Assembly: GCA_050485425.1 (NCBI GenBank)
Contig: JBJHBJ010000005.1
Location: forward strand, 70,643 to 134,642
From: LSCE01 sp050485425
GTDB lineage: Bacteria; Pseudomonadota; Gammaproteobacteria; Nitrococcales; Aquisalimonadaceae
Reading direction: 5' to 3'
DNA: 64,000 bases
Positions 1-8,240 of this stretch are shown here, in pieces; positions within the stretch are counted from its first letter, which is position 1, and every line of letters starts with the position of its first letter. Made by a program: the position numbers and the translations under genes. The notes beneath the pieces are model-generated. The model was not told the origin of the DNA. It worked only from the letters and a program-made list of their open reading frames with translations, and did no database searches.

Positions 1-37
1 GCAGATCCTGCACGCGCGGCGAATGCTGAAAATCCAT
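1..37 (-). CDS. N-terminal fragment, probable acyl-CoA dehydrogenase
   Basis: Only the first 12 codons are inside the window, reading MDFQHSPRVQDL on the minus strand. A strong GGAGGAGG ribosome binding site lies just upstream of the ATG (bases 43-50). The opening MDF-x-x-SPRV is typical of bacterial acyl-CoA dehydrogenases of fatty-acid oxidation. The phosphatase-like gene at 63-731 lies upstream on the same strand with 25 bases between, so the two may be co-transcribed. The identification rests on 12 residues and is tentative. Confidence 0.45.
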   Translation of the reverse strand, partial: MDFQHSPRVQDL

Positions 38-62
38 CGGGGCCTCCTCCAGGCAATCAAGT

Positions 63-731
63 TCAGGTGTAGCTGATCAGCTTGCTGGTGTATGGATGAT
101 CCAGGTGCGGAACGGCATTCCAGGACTGGAGGCGGACCTTGTCGCCCTTGAAAACCATGCGGCTGATACCGCTGTTCGCCATCTGCAGGTTGAGCGTGAT
201 CATCTGCTCGACGGTGAGCCCCAGAACCTCTCTGATCACCGCACAGATCGCGCCGCCGGAGCTCACCGCCAGCACGCGTCCGGCGTCGGGAACAGCCGTC
301 AGCGTCCGCAGCGCCCGGCGGATACGCTGCTGGAAGTCATTCCAGCTCTCCGGTGCATCGGAGCGCAGGCTGCCGTCCGCCCAGGCGGCCAGCGCCGGCC
401 GCAGAACGCGGAAAAACGCCCGGGCGTCACCCGGCGCGGGCGGCTCCACATCCGGATGCTGCAGCAGGTATCCGGCCACCAGTGCATGGAAGTCGTATTC
501 GTTCAGTTCCGGGACCGTTTCGGCTGACGCCGCCAGTTCCGGCAAGGCCGCCTCCAGCGTCTGCGTATGCCGGCGCATGCTGCCGGTGAGCACGCGATCG
601 AATTGCAGTCCACGCTCACGGAAATACTCTCCTAGCAGCCTGGATTGCGCCATGCCGGTCTCGGACAGGCAATCGTAGTCGTCCGAGCCGAACGACGCCT
701 GGCCGTGGCGGACCAGAATTATCTCGCCCAA
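63..731 (-). CDS. Histidine phosphatase family protein (phosphoglycerate mutase-like)
   Basis: A 222-residue protein of the histidine phosphatase superfamily. The phospho-accepting RHG motif is at residues 8-10 (ILVRHGQAS), and the general-acid region is near ELNEYDFHAL. The usual C-terminal S-H-G motif reads VSSGGAI, so the second catalytic histidine of the classic enzymes is replaced by serine; some proteobacterial subfamilies appear to share this, and activity may be altered. Translation starts at TTG (731), chosen because GGAGGAG lies at 737-743. The neighbouring serine hydrolase ends 18 bases upstream on the same strand, so the two may form an operon. The substrate cannot be told. Confidence 0.82.
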   Translation of the reverse strand: MGEIILVRHGQASFGSDDYDCLSETGMAQSRLLGEYFRERGLQFDRVLTGSMRRHTQTLEAALPELAASAETVPELNEYDFHALVAGYLLQHPDVEPPAPGDARAFFRVLRPALAAWADGSLRSDAPESWNDFQQRIRRALRTLTAVPDAGRVLAVSSGGAICAVIREVLGLTVEQMITLNLQMANSGISRMVFKGDKVRLQSWNAVPHLDHPYTSKLISYT

Positions 732-749
732 GGGGGCTCCTCCGTCTGT

Positions 750-2039
750 CTAGTCTATCAGCGCCTGATACGTCAGGGTGCGCAGCTCCCGCCGCAGCGG
801 ATAACTGCTTGAAGGCAGGAGTTGTGTCATCAGGATGACGATCAGCTCTTCCGCGGGATCGATCCAGAATGCCGTGCTGGCCGCACCACCCCAGGCGTAT
901 TCCCCCGGCGTTCCCACCACCTGGGCACGCGCCGGGTCCAGCATCACCGAAAAACCCAGACCGAAACCGATGCCCTCATAGGAAGTCTCGCTGAAACGCG
1001 GCTGCCCCATGGAGGCCAGATCGCCGCCCAGGTGATTGCTGGTCATGTAGGCCAGCGTTTTCGGCCCCAGCAGCCGCACGCCGTCCAGCGCGCCGCCGTC
1101 AAGCAGCATACGGCAAAAACGCAGGTAGTCGTGCATCGTACCCACCAGCCCGCCGCCGCCAGAACATAGCGTCGCGGGCTGCAGGAAGGCGCTACCTTCG
1201 ACAGGATCGATCAGCCGCAGCCCGCCGGACAGGGCCGGACGCATTTCAGTCGGGCTGCGATTCACACTGACGTCGCCCAACCCCCCGCCACCCTTCGGCC
1301 CGTACAGCGCGGCGAAGCGGTTGTGCGCCTCCGCGGGTACGGTGAAGCCGGTATCCGCCATGCCGAGCGGGTCGAGGATCCGCTCGCGGAAAAAGGTCTC
1401 CAGCGACTGACCTGACAAGACTTCCACCAGACGCCCGACCACGTCCGTGGACACACTGTAGTTCCACGCCTGCCCGGGATGAGCGATCAGCGGCAGGCCG
1501 GCCAGCCGGTCCACCATCTCGGCCAGATCCTCGTGGCGGCGCGAGAAATCCACGCCGTGCTCCCGGTACAGTGCGTCGACTGCGTTGCCCTGCATGAATC
1601 CGTAGGTCAGCCCGCTGGTGTGCGTGAGCAGATGGCGGATGGTGATCAGCGAGGCGGCCGGCACCAGCCGTTCGTCGCGCGTACCCAGGCCCTCCATCAC
1701 CTGCATGTCGCGGAACGCGGGTATGAACCGGGCCAGCGGATCGTCCAGCTGGAAGCGCCCCTCCTCGTAGAGCATCATCAGCGCCACACTGGTCACCGGC
1801 TTGGTCATGGAGTAGATGCGGAAGACCGTGTCGGCCTCCACCGGCAGACCCGACTCCACATCCCGCAAACCGGCCGTTTCGAAATACGCAAGCCGGTTGC
1901 GACGGTGGACGAGCACACTGAGCCCGGCCAGCCGCTCGGTCTCCACCTGCGCCCGCATCCAGCCGGACACACGCTCCAGCCTGCGCGGGCATATCCCCGC
2001 TTCCTCAGGCGCGATCAGATCAGACACATGACCTCCCAT
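750..2039 (-). CDS. Beta-lactamase-related serine hydrolase (class C / family VIII esterase type)
   Basis: A 429-residue protein of the beta-lactamase/penicillin-binding fold. The nucleophile motif SMTK is at about residues 77-80, the second motif is Y194-S-V in place of the Y-x-N of true class C beta-lactamases, and there is a glycine-rich WGGAAST-like third motif near the C terminus. This pattern is typical of family VIII esterases such as EstB, which cleave short acyl esters rather than antibiotics. No signal peptide is visible, so a cytoplasmic location is likely. The start at 2039 is followed by VSDL, so a GTG start four codons further in is possible. An 18-bp palindrome lies upstream at 2120-2137. 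Confidence 0.85.
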   Translation of the reverse strand: MGGHVSDLIAPEEAGICPRRLERVSGWMRAQVETERLAGLSVLVHRRNRLAYFETAGLRDVESGLPVEADTVFRIYSMTKPVTSVALMMLYEEGRFQLDDPLARFIPAFRDMQVMEGLGTRDERLVPAASLITIRHLLTHTSGLTYGFMQGNAVDALYREHGVDFSRRHEDLAEMVDRLAGLPLIAHPGQAWNYSVSTDVVGRLVEVLSGQSLETFFRERILDPLGMADTGFTVPAEAHNRFAALYGPKGGGGLGDVSVNRSPTEMRPALSGGLRLIDPVEGSAFLQPATLCSGGGGLVGTMHDYLRFCRMLLDGGALDGVRLLGPKTLAYMTSNHLGGDLASMGQPRFSETSYEGIGFGLGFSVMLDPARAQVVGTPGEYAWGGAASTAFWIDPAEELIVILMTQLLPSSSYPLRRELRTLTYQALID

Positions 2040-2119
2040 GTGAAAACGTGGAACGGCCCATCAGCACTTCCTTACCCCGGCAAGCTAGAGAGTAGGCCTA
2101 TTGCAGCAGGCTCCACAAG

Positions 2120-2137
2120 TCATTAGTTTACTAATGA
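2120..2137. promoter_or_regulatory. Operator-like palindrome between divergent genes
   Basis: TCATTAGT at 2120-2127 and ACTAATGA at 2130-2137 form a perfect 8-bp inverted repeat with a 2-bp spacer. It lies in the 164-base divergent space between the esterase gene and the monooxygenase-like gene. The size and AT-rich content resemble a binding site for a dimeric winged-helix (MarR-like) or similar repressor. No regulator gene is adjacent, so the binding protein is unknown. Confidence 0.45.
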
Positions 2138-2203
2138 TCTCGATAGCGGCGACGGTGCGCCGGACAGACAGACAATACATTCATCACCAACGAGGAGAAC
2201 ATC

Positions 2204-2485
2204 ATGTTGGCAATTGTTGCCAGACTCAGGGCCGTTGACGGCAAGGGCAGCGAACTGGCGGAGCGCATGCAGGGCATCGCCGGGAAAGTCCGGACCGAAC
2301 CGGGCAATCACGCCTACACCGTGCATCAGGGCCAGGACGACGCCGATCTGGTCATGATCTACGAGCAGTACGACGATCAGGCCGCGCTGGATGCGCACCG
2401 TGCGCACATGAAGGAGATGGGCGTGGATCTGCGCGGCCTGCTGGCCGGGAAGCCGGAACTGGAGTACTACAGCACCGCTGGCTGA
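2204..2485 (+). CDS. Antibiotic biosynthesis monooxygenase (ABM) family protein, putative quinol monooxygenase
   Basis: A 93-residue single-domain ABM/dimeric alpha-beta barrel protein. The pattern LAIVARLRAVDGKGSEL, then V..EPGNHAYTVHQ and MIYEQYDDQAALDAH, is that of the YgiN/quinol-monooxygenase group. Family members oxidise quinols or other aromatics without a metal or flavin cofactor. A good ribosome binding site (CGAGGAG) precedes the ATG. The gene is divergent from the serine hydrolase across a palindromic operator-like site. The substrate is unknown. Confidence 0.85.
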   Translation: MLAIVARLRAVDGKGSELAERMQGIAGKVRTEPGNHAYTVHQGQDDADLVMIYEQYDDQAALDAHRAHMKEMGVDLRGLLAGKPELEYYSTAG

Positions 2486-2586
2486 CTCCCGGCACGGATG
2501 CACCACATGGGTGCATCCGTGCACCTTCACCTCCCGCGCCGCTTCCGCGAACCGCGGCCAGCGGCAACCAGCGCCTCAGCGGGTCT

Positions 2587-2637
2587 TACGAACCTTTCAG
2601 GAGCTACAGCCTGGCTTTAGCTCCTGAAAGGTTCGTA
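2587..2637. repeat. Long perfect intergenic hairpin (19-bp arms)
   Basis: TACGAACCTTTCAGGAGCT at 2587-2605 is the exact inverse complement of 2619-2637, with a 13-base loop. It sits about 100 bases after the ABM gene and 50 bases before the MFS gene. It could act as a terminator of the upstream gene, but it has no T run, or it could be a dispersed palindromic repeat. No second copy was seen in this window. Confidence 0.6.
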
Positions 2638-2687
2638 TGGCCTGTATCCTGCATCGTTACGGCGAAGCGACGTGACGGGACCTGCAG

Positions 2688-3977
2688 ATGGGAACATACC
2701 TGCGGCCAATCAGCGCTCTGCTGGCAGGGGTCGCCCTGCTGCTGCTGGGCAACGGCCTGCTCAATACCGTACTGACACTGCTCGGCACGGAACTGGGCTT
2801 CAGCCCGGCCCTGCTCGGGCTGATCATGTCCGGTTATTTCATCGGCTTCTTCGTCGGTATCTGGCTGGTCGTGCCGCTGGTCCGCCGCATCGGCCATATC
2901 CGGGCGTTCGCCTTCTGCGCCGCGCTCGCGGCCAGTATCGCCTTGCTGCATATTCTCCTTCAGCATCCGTGGGTCTGGCTGGGACTGCGGGTACTGTATG
3001 GCGTCGCCCTGGTGTCCCTGTACACGGTCATCGAGAGCTGGCTGAACGCGAGTTCGCCGGCCGAGCGCCGGGGTCGGATCTTCGCCGTCTACATGGCCGT
3101 GAACCTGGGCGCGCTGGCCGCCGCCCAGCAATTGATCCGGCTGGATGAACCGTCAGCCTTCACGCTGTTCGCCCTCGCCGCCATCCTGATCTGCGTCGCA
3201 CTCATGCCGGTGACGCTGACCCGGCTGGCGCAGCCCGAAACGCTTGCCGCGCCCCGTGTACGCATTGGAGCGCTCTGGCGGGCCGCACCGCTGGCCATTG
3301 CCGCCTCCGCCCTCTCCGGCCTCACCATGGGCGCCTTCTGGGGCCTGGCGCCGGTTTACGCCAGCCAGCTCGGCTTCGATACCGCCGGCATCGGCCTGTT
3401 CATGAGTGCCACCATCCTCGGCGGGGCGCTGTTCCAGCTTCCCATCGGCCGGTTTTCGGACAAGCATGACCGCCGGCGGGTACTGGCCTGGGTTGCCGGC
3501 CTGGCGACAGTTGTCTCGGCCCTGATGCCTGCGCTCGACGCCGGGACGCCGCTGCTGGCAGTGACGCTGCTCTGGGGCGGCCTGTGTTTTGCCCTGTATC
3601 CGGTGGCGGTCGCTCACCTGATCGACCACCTCGACGCGGACGCGATCCTCTCCGGCTCCAGCGGGCTCCTCCTGGTACACGGCGTGGGCGCCGCGTTCGG
3701 TCCGACGTTGGCCGGTGTCTGGATGCATGTCCAGGGCACGCATGCCCTGCCCCTCTATTACGCCATCACGCTCGCCCTGCTGGTAGCCACGCTTATCCTG
3801 GGCATACGCCGGGCGCAGGCGCCCGATCCGCAACCCGGCCGTTTCGCGCCCATGCTGCGCACCAGCCCCACCGCACTCGAGATGATGCCGGACGCACCTG
3901 TCTCCGATGACGCCGGCGGACAAGCCGGTGCAACCGCCCCCTCCCCCGACCGGAAGCAGACCGAGGAAAACGCATGA
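2688..3977 (+). CDS. MFS transporter (YcaD-like)
   Basis: A 429-residue major facilitator protein with about 12 hydrophobic segments. The sequence ESWLNASSPAERRGRIFAVY in its fourth/fifth helix region is characteristic of the YcaD-like MFS group, whose substrates are mostly unknown. The last about 45 residues are hydrophilic. Its stop overlaps the start of the GgpPS gene by four bases (ATGA), so translation of the two is coupled. The pairing suggests a role linked to osmolyte metabolism, such as solute or precursor movement, but this is inference only. Confidence 0.85.
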   Translation: MGTYLRPISALLAGVALLLLGNGLLNTVLTLLGTELGFSPALLGLIMSGYFIGFFVGIWLVVPLVRRIGHIRAFAFCAALAASIALLHILLQHPWVWLGLRVLYGVALVSLYTVIESWLNASSPAERRGRIFAVYMAVNLGALAAAQQLIRLDEPSAFTLFALAAILICVALMPVTLTRLAQPETLAAPRVRIGALWRAAPLAIAASALSGLTMGAFWGLAPVYASQLGFDTAGIGLFMSATILGGALFQLPIGRFSDKHDRRRVLAWVAGLATVVSALMPALDAGTPLLAVTLLWGGLCFALYPVAVAHLIDHLDADAILSGSSGLLLVHGVGAAFGPTLAGVWMHVQGTHALPLYYAITLALLVATLILGIRRAQAPDPQPGRFAPMLRTSPTALEMMPDAPVSDDAGGQAGATAPSPDRKQTEENA

Positions 3978-6250
3978 TACTGATCGCGACAGACCTGGAC
4001 GGTACCTTTCTCGCTGGCGGCAACAGTGACAGGCTGCGGCTTTACCAGACCATCTCGGCGCATCCCGACATCAAGCTGGCATACGTTACGGGGCGCAGCC
4101 TGGAAGCGGTGCTGCCGTTGCTGTCCGACCCGACGCTGCCGAGCCCGGACTACATCATCTCCGATGTCGGGGCCACCATCTACCACGGCGGCAACCTGCA
4201 GCCCATCGCCGCGTTGCAGGCCGAGATCGACCAGCGCTGGCCCGGAGAACAGGCGGTGGCGGAGGCGCTGGCCGGTTTCCCGGAGCTGGAACGCCAGACT
4301 GTCCCCCAGAGCCGCCGCTGCTCGTACTACTGCACCCCGGAACAGGCAGCGTCCGACGCCATTGCCAGGGTTGTGGCCGCGCTGGATTGCGAGCTGCTGT
4401 ACTCCGCCGATCGCTACCTGGATGTGCTCCCCCGGGGCGTCAGCAAGGGTTCGACGCTGAAGGCCCTGGTCGGATGGCTTGGCATCGATGCCGAGCAGGT
4501 CCTGGTGGCGGGCGATACACTGAATGACCTGAGCCTGTTCGAGGCCGGCTACAAAGGCGTTTGCGTGGCAGACTCGGAGCCCGCGCTGCTGGACGCCACC
4601 AGCCAGAACACCCGCGTGCTGCAGGCCGGTGAACCCGGCTGCGGGGGCATCATCGAAGCGCTGGCCTGGTTCGGCTTCCTCGGCGAGCATGGCCTGAGGG
4701 CGGAAATCCGTCCGCCGGCCAGCCCCGGGGGTGCCGAGCTGGTGATCGTCTACCACCGGCTTCCGTACGAGGAATACCGGCAGGACGGCCAGGTGAAACG
4801 GCGGCGCCCCAAGTCCCCGAACGGCATTATCCCGACCCTGCTCAGCTTCTTCGCCGACGGCCGCGAGGGCGCCTGGATCGCCTGGTCGGAACACCGTGAG
4901 GAGGACCCTCCGTTCGAGCACCATACCGCCGTCGATCCGGACCGCTATCCCCGGCTAACCGCGGCCCGCATACCGCTGGACAAGGAACAGATCGACATCT
5001 TCTACAAGCGCTTCTCCAAGGAGGCGTTCTGGCCCACGCTGCACACCTTCTGGGAACGGGCCTCGTTCCGGGAGGACCACTGGCAGGTCTATCTGGAAGT
5101 AAACCGGACATTCGCCCAGCGCGCCGCCGAGGAGGCCGCGGAGAATGCCCTGGTCTGGATTCACGACTACAACCTGTGGATGGTGCCCGCCTACCTGCGG
5201 GAGCTGCGCCCGGACCTGCGCATCGCCTTCTTCCACCACACCTACTTCCCGTCCGCGGACGTGTTCAACGTGGTGCCCTGGCGGCGGGAGATCGTCGGCA
5301 GCCTGATGCAGTGCGACTACGTCGGCTTCCACATTCCCCGGCAGGTGGAGAACTTTGTCGACGTGGCCCGCGGCGTCACGCCGCTGCGTCTGCTCGAGCG
5401 GGAAGACTGCGCCCCTCGCTTCCTGACCTACGGCTGCGCCGTGGGCCTGGAGCGCTATACCCGGGCCATCGGCGCAAACGACCGCAAGGTGGGCCTCGGT
5501 GCGCACCCGGTCGGCCTGGACATGGAGCGGGTGAAGGCCTGCCTGGATGACCCCATGGTGCAGATCCGCATGTCGGAATTGCGCGCCGAACTCACCGGCG
5601 TGCGACTCATCCTGTCGGTGGAGCGGCTGGATTTCACCAAAGGCACACTGGAGAAGCTCGACGCCTACGAACGCATGCTGGCGGACAACCCGGAGCTCCA
5701 TGGCAAGGTCACCCTGTGCACCGTCTGCGTACCGGCAGCGGGAGAGATGAAGGTCTACCAGGAACTGCAGGTGCAGATCGAGCAGGCCGTCGGCAGGATC
5801 AACGGCCGCTTCGCCCAGGTGGGCTGGACACCGGTGCAGTTCTTCTTCCGTTCCCTGCCCTTCGAGGAAGTGGTCGGCTGGTACGCCATGGCCGACGTGA
5901 TGTGGGTCACGCCGTTACGGGACGGGCTCAACCTGGTGGCCAAGGAGTTCGTCGCCACCCAGGGCCTCACCGGCGGTTCCGGCGTGCTGGTGCTGTCGGA
6001 ATTCACCGGTGCGGCAGCGGAACTCAAGGGCGCACTGCTCACCAACCCACACGATATCGCCGACCTGGCGCATACCTGTTATCTGGGACTGAATCTCTCC
6101 GGCAGCGAGGCGCAGGCACGCATGCGGCAGATGTTCGAGATCGTCGAGTACCACGACATCCGCCGCTGGGGCGACGAATTCATCAAGGATGCCACGCAAG
6201 CCGCCCTGGCCAACAGCCGCGGCATGGACGGGGAGGCGGCGGCAAGCTGA
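3974..6250 (+). CDS. ggpPS: Bifunctional glucosylglycerol-phosphate phosphatase / glucosylglycerol-phosphate synthase
   Basis: A 758-residue fusion. Residues 1 to about 250 form a HAD-type phosphatase like sucrose-phosphate phosphatase, with DLDGT at 7-11 and GDTLNDLSLF near residue 180. Residues from about 260 to the end form a GT20 glycosyltransferase related to trehalose-phosphate synthase, with VWIHDYNLWMVPAYLRE and the C-terminal PLRDGLNLVAKEF motif. Family knowledge: the synthase joins ADP-glucose and glycerol-3-phosphate and the phosphatase releases glucosylglycerol, an osmoprotectant. The phosphatase-first arrangement matches GgpPS fusions of salt-tolerant proteobacteria. The gene is coupled to the upstream MFS carrier by a 4-base overlap. 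A mannosyl- or trehalose-type product is less likely but not excluded. Confidence 0.87.
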   Translation: MILIATDLDGTFLAGGNSDRLRLYQTISAHPDIKLAYVTGRSLEAVLPLLSDPTLPSPDYIISDVGATIYHGGNLQPIAALQAEIDQRWPGEQAVAEALAGFPELERQTVPQSRRCSYYCTPEQAASDAIARVVAALDCELLYSADRYLDVLPRGVSKGSTLKALVGWLGIDAEQVLVAGDTLNDLSLFEAGYKGVCVADSEPALLDATSQNTRVLQAGEPGCGGIIEALAWFGFLGEHGLRAEIRPPASPGGAELVIVYHRLPYEEYRQDGQVKRRRPKSPNGIIPTLLSFFADGREGAWIAWSEHREEDPPFEHHTAVDPDRYPRLTAARIPLDKEQIDIFYKRFSKEAFWPTLHTFWERASFREDHWQVYLEVNRTFAQRAAEEAAENALVWIHDYNLWMVPAYLRELRPDLRIAFFHHTYFPSADVFNVVPWRREIVGSLMQCDYVGFHIPRQVENFVDVARGVTPLRLLEREDCAPRFLTYGCAVGLERYTRAIGANDRKVGLGAHPVGLDMERVKACLDDPMVQIRMSELRAELTGVRLILSVERLDFTKGTLEKLDAYERMLADNPELHGKVTLCTVCVPAAGEMKVYQELQVQIEQAVGRINGRFAQVGWTPVQFFFRSLPFEEVVGWYAMADVMWVTPLRDGLNLVAKEFVATQGLTGGSGVLVLSEFTGAAAELKGALLTNPHDIADLAHTCYLGLNLSGSEAQARMRQMFEIVEYHDIRRWGDEFIKDATQAALANSRGMDGEAAAS

Positions 6251-6335
6251 GCGGAACGTCGTCGGGGTTTACAGACATGGCAATATCTCCTGCAGGGTGA
6301 GTACCATACCGGTGCCCCAGACAAGGAGAACGCCT

Positions 6336-6866
6336 GTGTCCAAGCTGTGCCGCCGTTTCATTGCCCCCGCATCTCTTGCCGCCGCCCTGCTCGGTCTGCC
6401 CTCGCTGGCCGGCGCCTACGAGATCGGCGTGCGCGCCGGGACCAACCTGGGCGGCAGCCAGAGCTACAACAGCCAGGAGGTCTATTTCCGGGCGCCCCTG
6501 CCCGGCGTGCTCGGCGACCCCGCCGGCTGGCATGTCAGGAGCTATGCGGAAGCCAACGCCGGACGGCTGGCAGCCAGTGGCGACTCGCTGACCACAGCGG
6601 GCTTCGGCGTGAGTGCCTGGCTGCGCAGCCCGGCCGCACCGATCAGCATCGGCCTGGGAACCGGCCCCACCTATCTGTCCCGCACCAGCCTCGGCAATCA
6701 CGACTATGGCGGCAACTGGCAGTTCACCTCCCATGCGGGGGTTCGCCTGGCGCTGGGGCCGCACGTCACGCTGGGTTACCGCGTACAGCACACCTCCAAC
6801 GCCGGCCTGTATTCCCCCAACAACGGCTATGACCTTCAGGCGATCGAGATCCGGGTGAATTTCTGA
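6336..6866 (+). CDS. pagL: Lipid A 3-O-deacylase (PagL-type acyloxyacyl hydrolase)
   Basis: A 176-residue outer-membrane beta-barrel precursor. The start is taken at GTG 6336 because it has AAGGAG upstream and is followed at once by a signal peptide (VSKLCRRFIAP...LAGA, cut near residue 27). The PagL catalytic triad is visible near the C terminus as H152 and S154 in QHTSNAGL and E171 in QAIEIRVNF. PagL removes the 3-O acyl chain of lipid A in the outer membrane. The protein ends in phenylalanine, as expected for a BAM-inserted barrel. The gene follows ggpPS by 85 bases and may be an independent unit. Confidence 0.86.
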   Translation: MSKLCRRFIAPASLAAALLGLPSLAGAYEIGVRAGTNLGGSQSYNSQEVYFRAPLPGVLGDPAGWHVRSYAEANAGRLAASGDSLTTAGFGVSAWLRSPAAPISIGLGTGPTYLSRTSLGNHDYGGNWQFTSHAGVRLALGPHVTLGYRVQHTSNAGLYSPNNGYDLQAIEIRVNF

Positions 6867-6920
6867 GCCGGCGGTTGGGGCGGGAAAGCGGCTCCGGTAC
6901 CATAGCGAATCCCGATACCC

Positions 6921-6945
6921 GGGAGGCCCCGGGCGGCTGCCTCCC
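6921..6945. other. Hairpin in the pagL-purT intergenic region
   Basis: GGGAGGC at 6921-6927 pairs with GCCTCCC at 6939-6945 across an 11-base loop, just 19 bases before purT. It lacks a T run, so it is a poor terminator candidate. It could be part of the purT leader. Confidence 0.3.
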
Positions 6946-6963
6946 CTGCTGCTGGAGAACACC

Positions 6964-8154
6964 ATGGTAACCATCGGTACGCCCCTGACTTCCGGCGCCA
7001 CGCGCTTGCTGCTGCTCGGCTCCGGCGAGCTGGGCAAGGAACTCGTCATCGAACTGCAGCGGCTGGGCGTGGAGGTAATCGCCGTGGACCGCTACGCCAA
7101 CGCACCGGCCATGCAGGTGGCGCACCGCAGCCACGTGATTTCCATGCTGGACCCCGCCGCCCTTCGCGCCGTGGTGGCGTCCGAGCAGCCGCATCTCATC
7201 GTTCCGGAGGTCGAGGCTATTGCCACGGCCACGCTGAAGGAACTGGAGGCCGAAGGCTATACCGTGATCCCCACTGCGCTGGCGGTGAACCTCACCATGG
7301 ACCGGGAGGGCATCCGCCGCCTGGCTGCGGAGGAGCTCGGGCTGCGGACCTCGCCCTACCGCTTCGCCGCCACCGAGCAGGAATACCGGCAGGCCGTCGC
7401 GGAACTGGGCACGCCCTGCGTGGTAAAGCCCATCATGAGTTCGTCCGGCAAGGGCCAGAGCGTGGTCCGCTCCGAGGAGGATATCCCCACGGCCTGGAAA
7501 TACGCGCAGGAAGGCGGTCGGGCCGGCGGCGGCAAGGTCATCGTGGAACAGTTCGTCCAGTTCGACTACGAGATCACGCTGCTCACCGTCCGCCACCGCG
7601 GCGGCACCGCGTTCTGCGCGCCGATCGGCCACCGGCAGGAACGGGGCGACTACCGCGAATCCTGGCAGCCCCAGCCCATGAGCGAGGCCGCGCTGGCGGA
7701 ATCGCAGCGCATGGCGGAGGCGGTCACCGGTGCGCTGGGCGGTTACGGCCTGTTCGGCGCCGAGTTCTTCGTCAGCGGAGATACCGTCTACTTCAGCGAA
7801 ATCTCCCCGCGCCCGCACGACACCGGGCTGGTCACACTGATCTCCCAGGATCTTTCGGAATTCGCGCTCCACGCGCGAGCCATCCTCGGCCTGCCCATCC
7901 CCGCCATCCGCCAACACGGGCCGGCGGCCTCGGCCGTCATCCTGGTGGAAGGCGATTCCGCCAGCGTCTCCTTCCAGGGGGCGGACACCGCGCTGCAGGC
8001 CCCGGACACCCAGTTGCGCCTGTTCGGCAAGCCGGAGGTGCGCGGGGAACGCCGCATGGGCGTGGCCCTGGCTCTGGGTGACTCGGTGGAACAGGCCCGG
8101 CAGAAGGCCGTCGCCGCCGCCGCGGCCGTGAAACCGGCATTCGGCGAGGAATGA
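6964..8154 (+). CDS. purT: Formate-dependent phosphoribosylglycinamide formyltransferase
   Basis: A 396-residue ATP-grasp enzyme of purine synthesis that makes formyl-GAR from GAR, formate and ATP. The N-terminal GSGELGKELVIELQRLGVEV, the VDRYANAPAMQVAHRSHV segment and the ATP-grasp loop KPIMSSSGKGQS are diagnostic for PurT, and the length matches the family. It acts in the cytoplasm as the folate-independent alternative to PurN. It stands alone, with good spacing from its neighbours. Confidence 0.96.
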   Translation: MVTIGTPLTSGATRLLLLGSGELGKELVIELQRLGVEVIAVDRYANAPAMQVAHRSHVISMLDPAALRAVVASEQPHLIVPEVEAIATATLKELEAEGYTVIPTALAVNLTMDREGIRRLAAEELGLRTSPYRFAATEQEYRQAVAELGTPCVVKPIMSSSGKGQSVVRSEEDIPTAWKYAQEGGRAGGGKVIVEQFVQFDYEITLLTVRHRGGTAFCAPIGHRQERGDYRESWQPQPMSEAALAESQRMAEAVTGALGGYGLFGAEFFVSGDTVYFSEISPRPHDTGLVTLISQDLSEFALHARAILGLPIPAIRQHGPAASAVILVEGDSASVSFQGADTALQAPDTQLRLFGKPEVRGERRMGVALALGDSVEQARQKAVAAAAAVKPAFGEE

Positions 8155-8240
8155 GTCTGCAGTGATGTACACTCGCACCAGCACATGGCCGGCGCCAAGG
8201 GTGCCGGTGGCTACCGCATGATCAACCAGGAGGACAGAAC

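Noticed and set aside
750..2039. Antibiotic-resistance beta-lactamase
   Set aside because: The second motif is Y-S-V and there is no signal peptide, which fits a family VIII esterase rather than a class C beta-lactamase.
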